A DNA stretch of 64,000 nt from assembly GCA_963743825.1 (NCBI GenBank), contig CAVURC010000016.1, forward strand, positions 13,075 through 77,074. The letters run 5' to 3'. Made by a program: the position numbers and the translations under genes. The notes below the pieces were generated by a model. It was not told the DNA's origin, did not search any database, and worked only from the letters and a program-made list of their open reading frames with translations. Shown in pieces: positions 29,219-38,897 of the stretch. The DNA comes from Sva-07 sp963743825. Its GTDB lineage: Bacteria > Actinomycetota > Acidimicrobiia > Acidimicrobiales > Ilumatobacteraceae. The stretch's first letter is position 1. The number at the start of each line of letters is the position of its first letter.

Positions 29219-29353
29219 CTGGTCACCGTTCACGTCGAACTCGCGGCAGCGCAGTGGGTCATGCGCCGAACGTACTCGATGGCTCCGGATCTTCTGCGAG
29301 TCGGACTCGCATATTCTTTCGCAACGGTCTAGAGTCGGTCGAGGTGAGTGGGG

Positions 29354-29968
29354 ATGACACCGATCGACGGCCGACGCGCTCGGCGCCAACGGAGTCGCGA
29401 GGCCATCGTCGGCGCGGCGTTCGCGCTCATCGTCGAGGGCAAGGGCCCCCCGTCAGCCGAGGCGGTCGCCGAGCGCGCCGGCGTGTCGGTGTCGTCGATC
29501 TTCCGCAACTTCGACGGTCTCGCCGACCTCCAGGAGCAGGCACTCGACCAGTTCCGCGAGCGCTTCTCGCACCTCCTCCTCGCCACGCCGTCGGCCGACT
29601 GCCGACCTCGACGACCGGATCGTGTTCTTCGTGCGCAATCGGCTCGACCTCTACGAGCAGGCCGGGTCCCTCATGTCGATGGCCCGTGCGCGGGCGTTCG
29701 AGCACGACACACTCGCCGAAGCCGTCGCTCGTAACCGTTCGACCCTCGCCGACCAGACCCGTGCGTGCTTCGACCCGCGAGATCGACGACCTCACGCCGT
29801 CCGATGCGGCCGACCTCGTCGCGGTCATCGACTCGACTGACCTCGCCCGAGGCGTTCGACCTGATGACCAAGGCACACGCCCGTACCCGCCAGCAGACCA
29901 CCAGGGCATGGGGCAGCCAGCCTGCTGGCCCTGATCACCACCAGTCACAACAGGGGTCTGACCCCTGA
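29354..29968 (+). CDS. TetR-family regulator (three apparent frameshifts)
   Basis: About 203 aa. The N-terminal helix-turn-helix is clear: REAIVGAAFALIVEGKG, then AEAVAERAGVSVSSIFRNFDGLADLQEQAL. The ligand-binding part must be followed through frame changes at about 29601 (to DRIVFFVRNRLDLYEQAG), 29770 (to EIDDLTPSDAADLVAVID) and 29839 (to SPEAFDLMTKAHARTRQQTTRAW). The total length is a multiple of three after three one-base insertions. It sits 22 bp upstream of the sulfatase operon on the same strand and is divergent from the GrdB-like gene, so it probably controls one or both. A palindrome AGGGGTCTGACCCCT at 29952-29966 at its 3' end may be an operator for the operon. Confidence 0.75.
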
Positions 29969-29990
29969 TGTAACGAGCGAGGGGACGACG

Positions 29991-32270
29991 ATGACACGAG
30001 CATCTCGATTCGAGGGGACGATCGGGCGCACGGTCGCCGACTCCGAGGCGTGGTTCGACGAACCGCCGCATCCCGGCGCCGACGCACCCAACGTGGTGGT
30101 CGTGCTGCTCGACGACACCGGCTTCGCGCAGTTCGGGTGCTACGGGTCCGACATCGACACACCGAACATCGACGCGCTCGCCGCCGACGGCCTGCAGTTC
30201 ACCAACTTCCACGTCACACCGCTGTGCTCGCCGACACGCGCCTCGTTGCTCACCGGGCGATCGCAACACGCCGTCGGGATGCGGGCGGTGTCGAACTTCC
30301 GCACCGGCTTCCCCAACATGCTCGGCCACATCAGCAACCATGCCGCCACCGTTGCCGAGGTGCTGCGCGAGGAGGGCTACGCCACGTTCTGTGTCGGCAA
30401 GTGGCACCTCGCCCCGATGGAACAGTGCTCGGCAGCGGGACCGTTCGACCAGTGGCCACTCGCCCGCGGCTTCGACCGGTTCTACGGCTTCCTCGAAGGC
30501 GAGACCGACCAGTTCCATCCCGAACTCGTCTGCGACAACCACCTCATCGCTCCGCCGGGCAAGCCGGAGGACGGCTACCACCTCTCCGAGGACCTGATCG
30601 ACCAGCTCCTCGCCATGGTGTCCGACTCCAAGGGCGTCCGACCGGATCGCCCGTTCTTCGCGTACGTCCCGTTCGGCGCCACCCATGCCCCGCACCAGGC
30701 ACCCGCGAGCTACATGGAGAAGTACCGGGGGAAGTTCGACGAGGGCTGGGACGTCGCCAGGCAGCGTTGGTTCGAACGCCAGCTCGCGTCGGGCGTCGTC
30801 CCCGAGGGCACACGGCTCGCGCCGCGCAACCCCGGCGTCGATGCGTGGGACGACCTGCCCGAGAACCAGAAGCGGCTCGCCTGTCGCCTCCAGGAGGCGT
30901 TCGCCGCGTTCCTCGACCACACCGACGACCAGATCGGACGGCTCGTCGACGGCCTGCGCGACATGGGCCAGCTCGACAACACCGTGCTCGTGGTGCTCGC
31001 CGACAACGGCGCCTCGCAGGAAGGCGGGCCCTACGGCGTCATGCACGAGATGAAGTTCTTCAACGGGATCTTCGAGACCCCCGACGAGGCGGTCAGACCG
31101 AATCGACGACATCGGCGGCCCGCACAGCCACACCAACTACCCGTGGGGCTGGGCCCAGGTCGGCAACACCCCGTTCAAGTGGTACAAGCAGAACACCCAC
31201 GAGGGCGGCGTCCACGTCCCGATGATCATCCACGCCCCCGGTCACATCCCCGCCGACCAGGCCGGCACGAAACGCACCCAGTTCGTCAACGTGTCCGACA
31301 TCGTGCCGACGATCTACGACCTCGTCGGCGTCACGCCACCCGACACGTATCGCGGCATCGAGCAGCTCCCCGTCACCGGCCGATCGTTCGCTCCCGTGCT
31401 CACCGACGCGGCCGCGCCGGCGACGAACACCCTGCAGTACTTCGAGATGGGCGGCAGCCGGGCACTGGTCGCCCGGATCGACGACACGGTGTGGAAGGCG
31501 GTGTGCAAGCACGACAAGGGCGCCGACTACGACACCGAGCCATGGGAGCTGTACCACCTCGACGCCGACTGGTCGGAGTGCGACAACCTCGCCGAGCAGG
31601 AACCGACAGATGCTGGCCGAGCTGATCGAGCTGTGGTGGCAGGAAGCCGAGCGACACGGAGTGCTCCCACTCGACGACCGCATGTTCGAACTCTTCGGCG
31701 CCCGGTTCCGACCCAACAGCCCGCACCCCGAGAATCGGCGGTACGTGTACCGGCCACCCATGTCGCCGTTGCCGGGCCAGGCGGCCGCGGCGATCGGAGG
31801 ACGCTCCTTCGATCTCACCGCGAGAGTCAGCCGTGAGACCGGGCGACGACGGTGTGCTGTTCGCCACCGGCACCGAGAACTCCGGCGTGTCGGTCTTCGT
31901 CCAGAACGACCGGCTGGTGGTCGACTACAACGCGTTCGACGACCACACGATCCTCGAATCGAGCATCGAGGTTCCCGCCGGCGAGTCGACGCTCGTCGCC
32001 CAGTTCCGCCGCGGCGCCGGCATGGCGGGCAGCATGTCGCTGGAGGTCGACGGTGAACCGGCCGGCTCGATCGAGCTGGCGTTGTTCATGCGCATGATGT
32101 CGTCGGTCGGCCCGAGCATCGCGTACGACCACGGCTCGGCCGTGTCGAACCGCTACGAAGCGCCGTTCGCGTTCACCGGCACGCTGCACGACGTCGTCAT
32201 CCAGCTCCTGTCACCCCAGGACCTCGACGCACGCGCCGCCGAGGCCGCTGCAGAAATGAGTCGTCAATGA
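29991..32270 (+). CDS. Arylsulfatase, formylglycine type (three apparent frameshifts)
   Basis: About 758 aa. The N-terminal metal site is NVVVVLLDDTGFAQFGCYG; the catalytic signature TPLCSPTRASLLTGR has Cys79, to be converted to formylglycine; the second signature GKWHLAP follows; VVLADNGAS holds further calcium ligands. After frame changes near 31096, 31606 and 31833 it continues with IDDIGGPHSHTNYPWGW, THEGGVHVP, WWQEAERHGVLPLDDR and a beta-rich C-terminal domain, the layout of large PaAtsA-like sulfatases. There is no signal peptide, so it is cytoplasmic. First enzyme of the catabolic operon; the ATGA at its end overlaps the MBL gene. Confidence 0.9.
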
Positions 32271-33124
32271 TCGCCGTCACGCTCCTCGGCACTGGCAGCC
32301 CGATGCCGAGCCCCGACCGGGCCGGGCCGGCGACGCTGATCTCCGCCGGCGACGAGCACTACCTCGTCGATGCCGGTCGTGGGGTCCTGATGCGCCTCGC
32401 CGCGGCGGGCCTCGGAGCGCCGAATCTCACCGCCGTGTTGCTCACCCACCTGCACAGCGACCACATCACCGACCTCAACGACGTGATCACCACCCGCTGG
32501 GTGATGACGTTCGTGCCCACCCCGCTCACCATCGTCGGCCCGGTCGGAACGAAGGCCGTCGTCGACCACATCGTGGCATCGCTCGAGCCCGACATGGGCT
32601 ACCGCATCGCCCATCACGCCGACCTCGACGGCCCGCCCCGGATCGACGTCATCGAGGTGACCGAGGGCCCGATACACCTGCCGGGACAGTCGAACGGCAA
32701 CGTGGCGATCCGCTGCGCGCTCACCGATCACAAGCCGGTCGAGCCGAGCGTCGCGTTCCGCTTCGACCACGACGGCGTGTCGGTCGTGACCGCCGGTGAC
32801 ACCGTGCCGTGCCCCGGGCTCGACTCGTTGTGCGACGGTGCCGACGCGCTCGTGCACACGGTCATCCGCAAGGACATCATCGCCAACCTGCCGATGCAGC
32901 GGATCAAGGACACGCTCGACTACCACTCCTCCCCCGAGGAGGCAGCGCAGACAGCGACCCGCGGTGGCGTCGGCACGCTCGTGCTCACCCACTACGTCCC
33001 GCCGATCCCGACGGGCAGCAGCGGTGACGACTGGAAGGCCCTCGCGTCCGAACACTTCTCCGGCGTCGTCGAACTCGGCGACGACCTCCATCGAGTCGAG
33101 ATACACACCGGAAAGGGAGCCTGA
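32267..33124 (+). CDS. Metallo-beta-lactamase-fold hydrolase (RNase Z/arylsulfatase AtsA-like)
   Basis: 285 aa. It has the zinc motif THLHSDHITDL (residues 59-69), GTGSPMPSPDRAGPAT at the N-terminus, TAGDTVPC with the bridging Asp, and LTHYVPP with the last His. The layout is that of the RNase Z-like branch, which also includes PQQ-biosynthesis-like and sulfatase-type hydrolases. Translationally coupled to the sulfatase, so a role on an organic ester or a cleaved product in the same pathway is likely. The family alone does not fix the substrate. Confidence 0.88.
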   Translation: MIAVTLLGTGSPMPSPDRAGPATLISAGDEHYLVDAGRGVLMRLAAAGLGAPNLTAVLLTHLHSDHITDLNDVITTRWVMTFVPTPLTIVGPVGTKAVVDHIVASLEPDMGYRIAHHADLDGPPRIDVIEVTEGPIHLPGQSNGNVAIRCALTDHKPVEPSVAFRFDHDGVSVVTAGDTVPCPGLDSLCDGADALVHTVIRKDIIANLPMQRIKDTLDYHSSPEEAAQTATRGGVGTLVLTHYVPPIPTGSSGDDWKALASEHFSGVVELGDDLHRVEIHTGKGA

Positions 33125-33127
33125 ACG

Positions 33128-34035
33128 ATGAAGACCCTGCGCACCCCCGACGAACGATTCGCCGACCTTCCCGGCTACCCGTTCTCCCCGAACTACGTCG
33201 AGGTCCCCGACGGAGACGGCGGCGACGCTGCGCGTCCACTACCTCGACGAGGGCCCCCGTGACGCGGCGCCGATCCTGCTGATGCACGGCGAACCGTCGT
33301 GGAGCTACCTGTACCGCAAGATGATCCCGATCCTCGTCGATGCCGGCCACCGAGTGATCGCGCCCGACCTCGTCGGCTTCGGACGCAGCGACAAGCCGAC
33401 CGAGACGACCGACTACACCTACGCCCGCCACGTCGCCTGGATGCAGGCGCTGGTCGTCGACCACCTCGATCTCACCGACGTGACGCTCTTCGGCCAGGAC
33501 TGGGGAGGCCTCGTCGGGCTGCGCGTGCTCACGGCGAACCCCGACCGGTTCGCCCGGATCGTGGTCGGCAACACCGGTCTGCCGACGGGTGACGGACCGG
33601 TCAGCGACGCGTTCATGGCCTGGCAGAAGTTCTCGCAGGAGACGCCCGTGTTCGACATCGGATTCCTGCTCGACGCCGCCACGGTCACCGAGCTCACCGA
33701 GGGCGAGATCGCCGCCTACAACGCTCCCTTCCCCGACGACTCGTACAAGGCCGGTGCCCGGATCTTCCCGACGCTCGTGCCGACCACGTGCCCGACGATC
33801 CCGGCGGCTGCCGACAACCGCGCCGCGTGGGACGGTGCTGGAGGCGTGGGACAAGCCGCTGATCACCTGCTTCAGCGACAGCGATCCGGTCACGGCGGGC
33901 GGCGAGCGGGTCTTCCAGCAACGGGTACCGGGCGCGGCCGGACAGCCGCACGTGACGATCGAGCACGCCCACCACTTCCTCCAGGAGGACGGCGCCGAGC
34001 AACTGGCGCAACTCCTCATCGACGTGATCGGCTGA
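33128..34035 (+). CDS. Haloalkane dehalogenase-type alpha/beta hydrolase (two apparent frameshifts)
   Basis: About 302 aa. It opens KTLRTPDERFADLPGYPF, the usual start of this dehalogenase group. After a frame change at about 33220 come LLMHGEPSWSYLYRKM (oxyanion and halide-stabilising Trp) and FGQDWGGLVGLR, where Asp is the nucleophile. A second change at about 33832 leads to LEAWDKPLITCFSDSDPVT and IEHAHHFLQEDG with the catalytic His. The family hydrolyses carbon-halogen bonds to an alcohol and halide. It starts three bases after the MBL gene in the same operon, suggesting the pathway handles a halogenated as well as sulfated compound. Confidence 0.87.
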
Positions 34036-34994
34036 TGTCCGACACGGCCAACACCGATCATCCCGGTTTGCGTGACAGTTCTGTTGGGCCGTCCCAACGC
34101 AAGCGTCACGCAAACGAGGAAGAGCACAGCTCGGATTGGATCGATCTGACACGACGGGCGGCGCTGGCATCGCACCGCCTGGTCGGATGGATCTACTGGG
34201 ATCCGGTCGCCATCGAGCGCTACACCGCACTCGGCCCCGATCCGTTCGGCTACTACGTCTCCACTCGAGGCGCCACGCTCGGCGTCGCCGGCAACGCAGC
34301 GGTCACCGCCGCGTTCTACTCGATCAGCCCGCCGTTCATCTCGATGTGCCTCGACCAGTGCCGTGAGCGCACGACGTTCGAGGCGGCAGCCGCCGCTCGG
34401 GACGCCGGCGTCGTCATCGGGCTGCGCGAGTACGTGCCCGAGATCTGCGACGAACTCGCCGGCCTCGCCGAGCCGCTGTGGGCCGCGGCCGACGAACTCC
34501 CGGTTGCAGGCCGAGTGCTGTTCGGAAGCCTTCGCGAGTGGCCCCGGCCCGACGACGCACTGCTGTCGGCGTGGTTGGCCGTCAACTGCATCCGCGAATG
34601 GCGCGGTGACACGCACTGGGCGATCCAGATCGCGGAGGACATCGGCCAGATCGAGGCCGGCATCCTCGACGGCGCGTGGCGTTCCTACGCCGACGACTGG
34701 TTGCCGCGCAGCCGCGGCGCCGACGACGCCGCGCTCGCCGCAGCCTTCGCTGAACTCGAACGCCGCGGCCTCGCCACGGACGGCGCCGTCAACGCACGGG
34801 GTATCGAGTACCGCCAGGAACTGGAGGACCGCCTCGACGATCTCGCATCGGCGGCATGGCGCGCACTCGGCGAGCAACGCACCAACCAGTTCCTCGACCT
34901 GATCGAGCCGGTCGGCGCCCGACTGGTCGAGCGGATCGACCTCACCGCGGGTCCGAACTGGATGCCGGCAGCACGAGACCGGGTGCCCCGATGA
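34035..34994 (+). CDS. SCO6745-type helical protein, unknown function; N-terminus carries a palindromic repeat
   Basis: 319 aa from the ATG at 34035, which overlaps the dehalogenase stop (TGATG). The body from about residue 36 (LTRRAALASHRLVGWIYW) has features of the SCO6745 family: GYYVSTRGATLGVAGNAAVTAAFYSISP, a central LREW-type motif (NCIREWRGDTHW) and a C-terminal LEDRLDDLASAAW. Codons 10-27 are encoded by repeat copy 3, read in frame as GLRDSSVGPSQRKRHAN. No other ATG or GTG start in this frame lies between the repeat and the conserved body, so either the repeat is translated or a rare start (TTG at 34068 or similar) is used. A paralogue is at 52346. Confidence 0.78.
   Translation: MSDTANTDHPGLRDSSVGPSQRKRHANEEEHSSDWIDLTRRAALASHRLVGWIYWDPVAIERYTALGPDPFGYYVSTRGATLGVAGNAAVTAAFYSISPPFISMCLDQCRERTTFEAAAAARDAGVVIGLREYVPEICDELAGLAEPLWAAADELPVAGRVLFGSLREWPRPDDALLSAWLAVNCIREWRGDTHWAIQIAEDIGQIEAGILDGAWRSYADDWLPRSRGADDAALAAAFAELERRGLATDGAVNARGIEYRQELEDRLDDLASAAWRALGEQRTNQFLDLIEPVGARLVERIDLTAGPNWMPAARDRVPR
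34064..34116. repeat. Dispersed 50-bp palindromic repeat, copy 3 (inside a coding region)
   Basis: CGGTTTGCGTGACAGTTC, core GTTGGGCCGTCCCAAC, then GCAAGCGTCACGCAAACG. It lies within the first 30 codons of the SCO6745-type gene without breaking the frame. Confidence 0.85.
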
Positions 34995-35473
34995 TCAGCG
35001 TCGAGCGCACCGGTTTCGTCGCAGCTCCTCCCGGCGACGTCTGGGCGGCACTGGCCGATTTCGCCCTGATCAGTACGTGGGCCGCGAACGTCGACCACTC
35101 GTGTCTCCTGACCGAACTCGATTCGGGTGTCGGCACGACCCGCCGCATCCAAGCGGGCCGCACGACGCTGGTCGAGACGGTCACCACGTGGACGCCACCG
35201 ACGGACACGACACCGGGCGTGTTGACGTACAGCATCGCCGGGCTCCCGCCGGTGGTGCGATCGGTCAGCAACTCGTGGGAGCTGACCGCGCGCTCGGGCG
35301 GTACGGCGATCAGCCTCACCAGTACCGTCGACGCCGGCCCCCGACCACCCCATCAACTCATCGCGAGGATCGTCGGTCGCAAGCTGGCTGCCGCATCCGA
35401 CGAGATGATCGGCGGACTCACCCGTCACATCACCGCATCCAGTCGCATCACGCCAACCGAGGCCATCTCATGA
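34991..35473 (+). CDS. SRPBCC-family protein
   Basis: 160 aa helix-grip fold: VERTGFVAAPPGDVWAALADF at the start, a TTRRIQAGRTTLVETV strand pair and NSWELTARSGGTAISL, ending with a long helix. Ligand unknown. It overlaps both neighbours (ATGA at 34991 and 35470), so it is a fixed member of the operon. Confidence 0.8.
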   Translation: MISVERTGFVAAPPGDVWAALADFALISTWAANVDHSCLLTELDSGVGTTRRIQAGRTTLVETVTTWTPPTDTTPGVLTYSIAGLPPVVRSVSNSWELTARSGGTAISLTSTVDAGPRPPHQLIARIVGRKLAAASDEMIGGLTRHITASSRITPTEAIS

Positions 35474-38055
35474 GCACCACCGACAACTCCCGACCTGACG
35501 TGATCATCATCATGACCGACGAGGAACGCGCTGCCCCGTCGTACGAGAGCGCCGAGATCGCACAGTGGCGACGAACGACCCTGACGGGGCGCGCCTGGTT
35601 CGACGACCACGCGGTGACCTTCGGTCGTCACTACACGGGCTCGTTGGCCTGCGTGCCCAGCCGACCGACGATCTTCACGGGCCAGTACCCCGACGTGCAC
35701 GGCGTGACGCAAACCGACGGGCTCGGCAAGATGTACGACGACTCGCGGCTGCGGTGGCTGCCGACGGGTGAGGTGCCGACGCTCGGCCACTGGTTCCGCG
35801 CCGCCGGCTACGACACGCACTACGACGGCAAGTGGCACCTCTCGCACGCCGATCTGATGGGCGACGACGGCGAGCCGCTGGCCACCAACGACGACGACGG
35901 CGTCATCGACGACGCTGCCGTCGCGAGGTATCGAGCGGCCGACCCGCTCGATCCGTACGGCTTCTCCGGCTGGATCGGGCCCGAGCCCCACGGCGCCCCG
36001 CTCGCGAACAGTGGGACGCGCCGCGATCCGTTGATCGCGGCGCGTGTCGTGGCATGGCTGGACGATCGCTACGCCAGGCGGCGTGCCGGCGACGCCGACG
36101 CACTGAGACCGTTCCTGCTCGTTGCCAGCTTCGTCAACCCGCACGACATCGTGCTGTTTCCGATGTGGGCGGCGCGTGGCGCCCCGATCGACACCCCGTC
36201 GCCGCTCGACCCGCCGCCCGTTGCAGCATCACCGACCGATGACGAGGACCTCGCCACCAAGCCCGCTGCCCAGATCGCCTACCGGGCGTCGTACCCCACG
36301 GCCTACGGGTTCGGGGTTGCGGTCGAACGGCTCTACCGCAACAACGCCCAGCAGTACCGCGACACGTACTACCGGTTGCACGCCGAGGTCGACGGCCCAC
36401 TCGACCGTGTCCGGCGCGCCGTCACCGACGGCGGGTCCGACCGTGCGGTGATCGTGCGCACATCCGACCACGGCGAACTCCTCGGGTCGCACGGCGGGCT
36501 CCACCAGAAGTGGTACACGCTGTACGACGAGGCCACGCGCGTGCCGTTCTCGATCGCCCGGATCGGCGACGGAGCGACCGTCGCACGCACCGTCGACGAC
36601 GCGCCGACCTCGCATGTCGACATCGTCCCGACCCTGCTCGCCGCGGCCGGCATCGACGAGGAAGCCATCGCCGCAGTGCTGCGCGAGTCGTTCACCGAGG
36701 TACACCCGCTGCCCGGCCGCAACCTGATGCCCGTCGTCGACGGTGCGCCCGCCGACACCGACCGACCCGTGTACCTGATGACCCGTGACAACATGCTCGA
36801 GGGCGACTCGGGTGCATCGGGGCTGGCCCGTCGCCTCGGTCGTGCCACCAAGCCGCCCGCTCCGTTGCGCATCCAGGTGCCCGCACATGTCGCGTCGAAC
36901 TTCGAAGGTCTGGTGGTCCGGGTCGCCGACGCACATGGTGGTTCCGACCACCTGTGGAAGCTGGTGCGGACATTCGACGACCCCGCGACATGGACCGAAC
37001 CGGGCGTACGACAACTGGCGTCGAGCGGTGCCGGCGGCGACACGTTCCGTACCGCTGCGCTGCCCGACCAGTGGGAGCTGTACGACCTCGACGACGACCC
37101 GATCGAGGCAGTCAACCGGTGGAACGACCCGGCGGTGGCGATGGTGTTCGCCCACCTGAAGGCGGTGCTGAAGCAGGAACGCGCCGAACGCGTGCCCGAA
37201 CGACACCACCCGTGGCCCTACGCATCACGTCGCAAACTCACCCCCGAGATGAAGCGCCCACCCGCCCCGGCGCGGGTGCTGCGCAAGGCGTTGCACAAGC
37301 TCGGGATGCACCCCGACGATCCCGATGCCCGCGAGTTCGACCTGTTCGGGCGACGGGCGCTGGTGATCGCGACCAACCACGGAACGCTCGACATCGGCAA
37401 GCCGACCGGCGTGTTCGCCAGCGAGATGACCGTGCCGTACTACGCATTCTTCGACGCAGGCATGGACGTCGATGTCGCCAGCCCGCTCGGTGGCGTGATC
37501 CCCGTCGACCCACAGTCGCTCAAGCCAATGCTCCGCGCACCCGACGACGACCGCTTCCTGGCCGACGACGTGCTGCGCGGGAAGGTCACCAACTCGCTCG
37601 CGATCGCCGATCTCGACATGGCGAGCTACGACATCGTGTACCTGGCCGGCGGATGGGGCGCCGCCTTCGACCTCGGCTTCTCCGAGGCGCTCGCCGACCA
37701 GATCACTCGCGCGAACGCACTCGGCAAGGTCATCGGCGGGGTGTGCCACGGCCCGCTCGGATTGCGCAATGCAAAGGGCACCGACGGCGAGCCGCTCGTC
37801 AAGGGTCGCAAGGTGTCGGCGGTGACCGACAAGCAGGTGCGCGAGCTCGGTATCGAATCGACCCCGCAGCATCCCGAGACCGAGTTGCGGGCGATGGGTG
37901 CACTGTTCGAGAGTGCGTCACGCTTCCGTGACCCGCTCGCCAACCACTGGGTCGTCGACGGCAACCTCGTCACCGGCCAGAACCAGAACGCGGGCCCGAT
38001 GGTGGCCCGCGAGATGATGCAACTCGTCGAACGAACCCAAGGAGCACCGACATGA
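35470..38055 (+). CDS. Sulfatase fused to a DJ-1/PfpI-type domain
   Basis: 861 aa with no frameshift. Residues about 8-600 are a formylglycine sulfatase: DVIIIMTDEERAAP (metal site), GSLACVPSRPTIFTGQ (Cys61 to become formylglycine), YDGKWHLSH and TSDHGELLGSHGG. Residues about 630-855 are a class I glutamine amidotransferase-like DJ-1/PfpI domain: ALVIATNHGTLDIG, SEMTVPYYAFFDAGMDVDVASPLGG with the Glu partner, and VIGGVCHGPLGLRNAKG with nucleophile Cys759 followed by His. Such domains are proteases, glyoxalases or deglycases when separate. The joining of the two was not recognised from known families. Cytoplasmic; overlaps the genes on both sides. Confidence 0.9.
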   Translation: MSTTDNSRPDVIIIMTDEERAAPSYESAEIAQWRRTTLTGRAWFDDHAVTFGRHYTGSLACVPSRPTIFTGQYPDVHGVTQTDGLGKMYDDSRLRWLPTGEVPTLGHWFRAAGYDTHYDGKWHLSHADLMGDDGEPLATNDDDGVIDDAAVARYRAADPLDPYGFSGWIGPEPHGAPLANSGTRRDPLIAARVVAWLDDRYARRRAGDADALRPFLLVASFVNPHDIVLFPMWAARGAPIDTPSPLDPPPVAASPTDDEDLATKPAAQIAYRASYPTAYGFGVAVERLYRNNAQQYRDTYYRLHAEVDGPLDRVRRAVTDGGSDRAVIVRTSDHGELLGSHGGLHQKWYTLYDEATRVPFSIARIGDGATVARTVDDAPTSHVDIVPTLLAAAGIDEEAIAAVLRESFTEVHPLPGRNLMPVVDGAPADTDRPVYLMTRDNMLEGDSGASGLARRLGRATKPPAPLRIQVPAHVASNFEGLVVRVADAHGGSDHLWKLVRTFDDPATWTEPGVRQLASSGAGGDTFRTAALPDQWELYDLDDDPIEAVNRWNDPAVAMVFAHLKAVLKQERAERVPERHHPWPYASRRKLTPEMKRPPAPARVLRKALHKLGMHPDDPDAREFDLFGRRALVIATNHGTLDIGKPTGVFASEMTVPYYAFFDAGMDVDVASPLGGVIPVDPQSLKPMLRAPDDDRFLADDVLRGKVTNSLAIADLDMASYDIVYLAGGWGAAFDLGFSEALADQITRANALGKVIGGVCHGPLGLRNAKGTDGEPLVKGRKVSAVTDKQVRELGIESTPQHPETELRAMGALFESASRFRDPLANHWVVDGNLVTGQNQNAGPMVAREMMQLVERTQGAPT

Positions 38056-38882
38056 GCACGAACTCACCGAGCTACGGCCAGGTCGACCGCGACTACGGCA
38101 TGCGCCTCGCGACCACACCGCCCGACGACGACGGCCCGGTCTGGATGGTCAACCTGATGAAGTACCGCGAGGTCGCCCAGTACGCCGACGGCCGCGAGTC
38201 GTCCATCAGCGGCCAGGAGGCCGACGACGAGTACTCGCCGACCGATTCACTTCGCGCCATCGGCGCCGAGCCCGTGTTCTTCGGAACCGTCGACCAGCAG
38301 TTGCTCGGCGCCGCACCGATCTGGGACCGCATCGGCGTGGTGAAGTATCCGACCCGTCGTGCGTTCATCGAGATGCAGTCACGGCCGGAGTTCAAGAGGT
38401 CGCACGAGCACAAGGAAGCCGGCATGGAGCAGACCATCGTGATGGGCTGCCAACCGATGCCGTACCCGACGGCGCCCGACGGTGTCACCGAAGTCGACTG
38501 GGCCGACGTGCCCTTCCCCCCGACCGACGACGACGGCCCCGTGATGGTGCTGCACGTCATCCGCTTCGAAGACGCCGAAGCCGCACACATCACGCCGACC
38601 GAGATGGAGGCGTACTCCTCGGCGGCGGCCGTGTCGGCATCCAAGCACGGCGTGAGAATCGCCGGCTGGTTCGCAGTGGAGGGCACGATCGTCGGCGACG
38701 GCCGCGCATGGCATCAGGTTCGCTTCAACGAGTTCCCGAGCAAGCGTGCGTTCATGGCCGTCGTCACCGATCCCGATCGCCTCGAAGCGCAGAAGGACCA
38801 CCGTGAGAAGGCGATCGCCGACACCTACACGATGATCGTGCGCCCCACCATCGACCGCCTCGCCGAATCGGTCGCCGATTGA
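38052..38882 (+). CDS. DUF1330/dimeric alpha-beta barrel protein, two domains
   Basis: 276 aa made of two similar ferredoxin-like modules. The first has VWMVNLMKYREVAQY and RIGVVKYPTRRAFIEMQSRPEF; the second has VMVLHVIRFEDAEAAH and QVRFNEFPSKRAFMAVVTDPDR. The repeated YPTRRAF/FPSKRAF elements are typical of DUF1330 proteins, a fold used for monooxygenases and EthD-like proteins. Coupled to the sulfatase fusion by ATGA. Confidence 0.82.
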   Translation: MSTNSPSYGQVDRDYGMRLATTPPDDDGPVWMVNLMKYREVAQYADGRESSISGQEADDEYSPTDSLRAIGAEPVFFGTVDQQLLGAAPIWDRIGVVKYPTRRAFIEMQSRPEFKRSHEHKEAGMEQTIVMGCQPMPYPTAPDGVTEVDWADVPFPPTDDDGPVMVLHVIRFEDAEAAHITPTEMEAYSSAAAVSASKHGVRIAGWFAVEGTIVGDGRAWHQVRFNEFPSKRAFMAVVTDPDRLEAQKDHREKAIADTYTMIVRPTIDRLAESVAD

Positions 38883-38897
38883 CCGATCGGAGGAACC

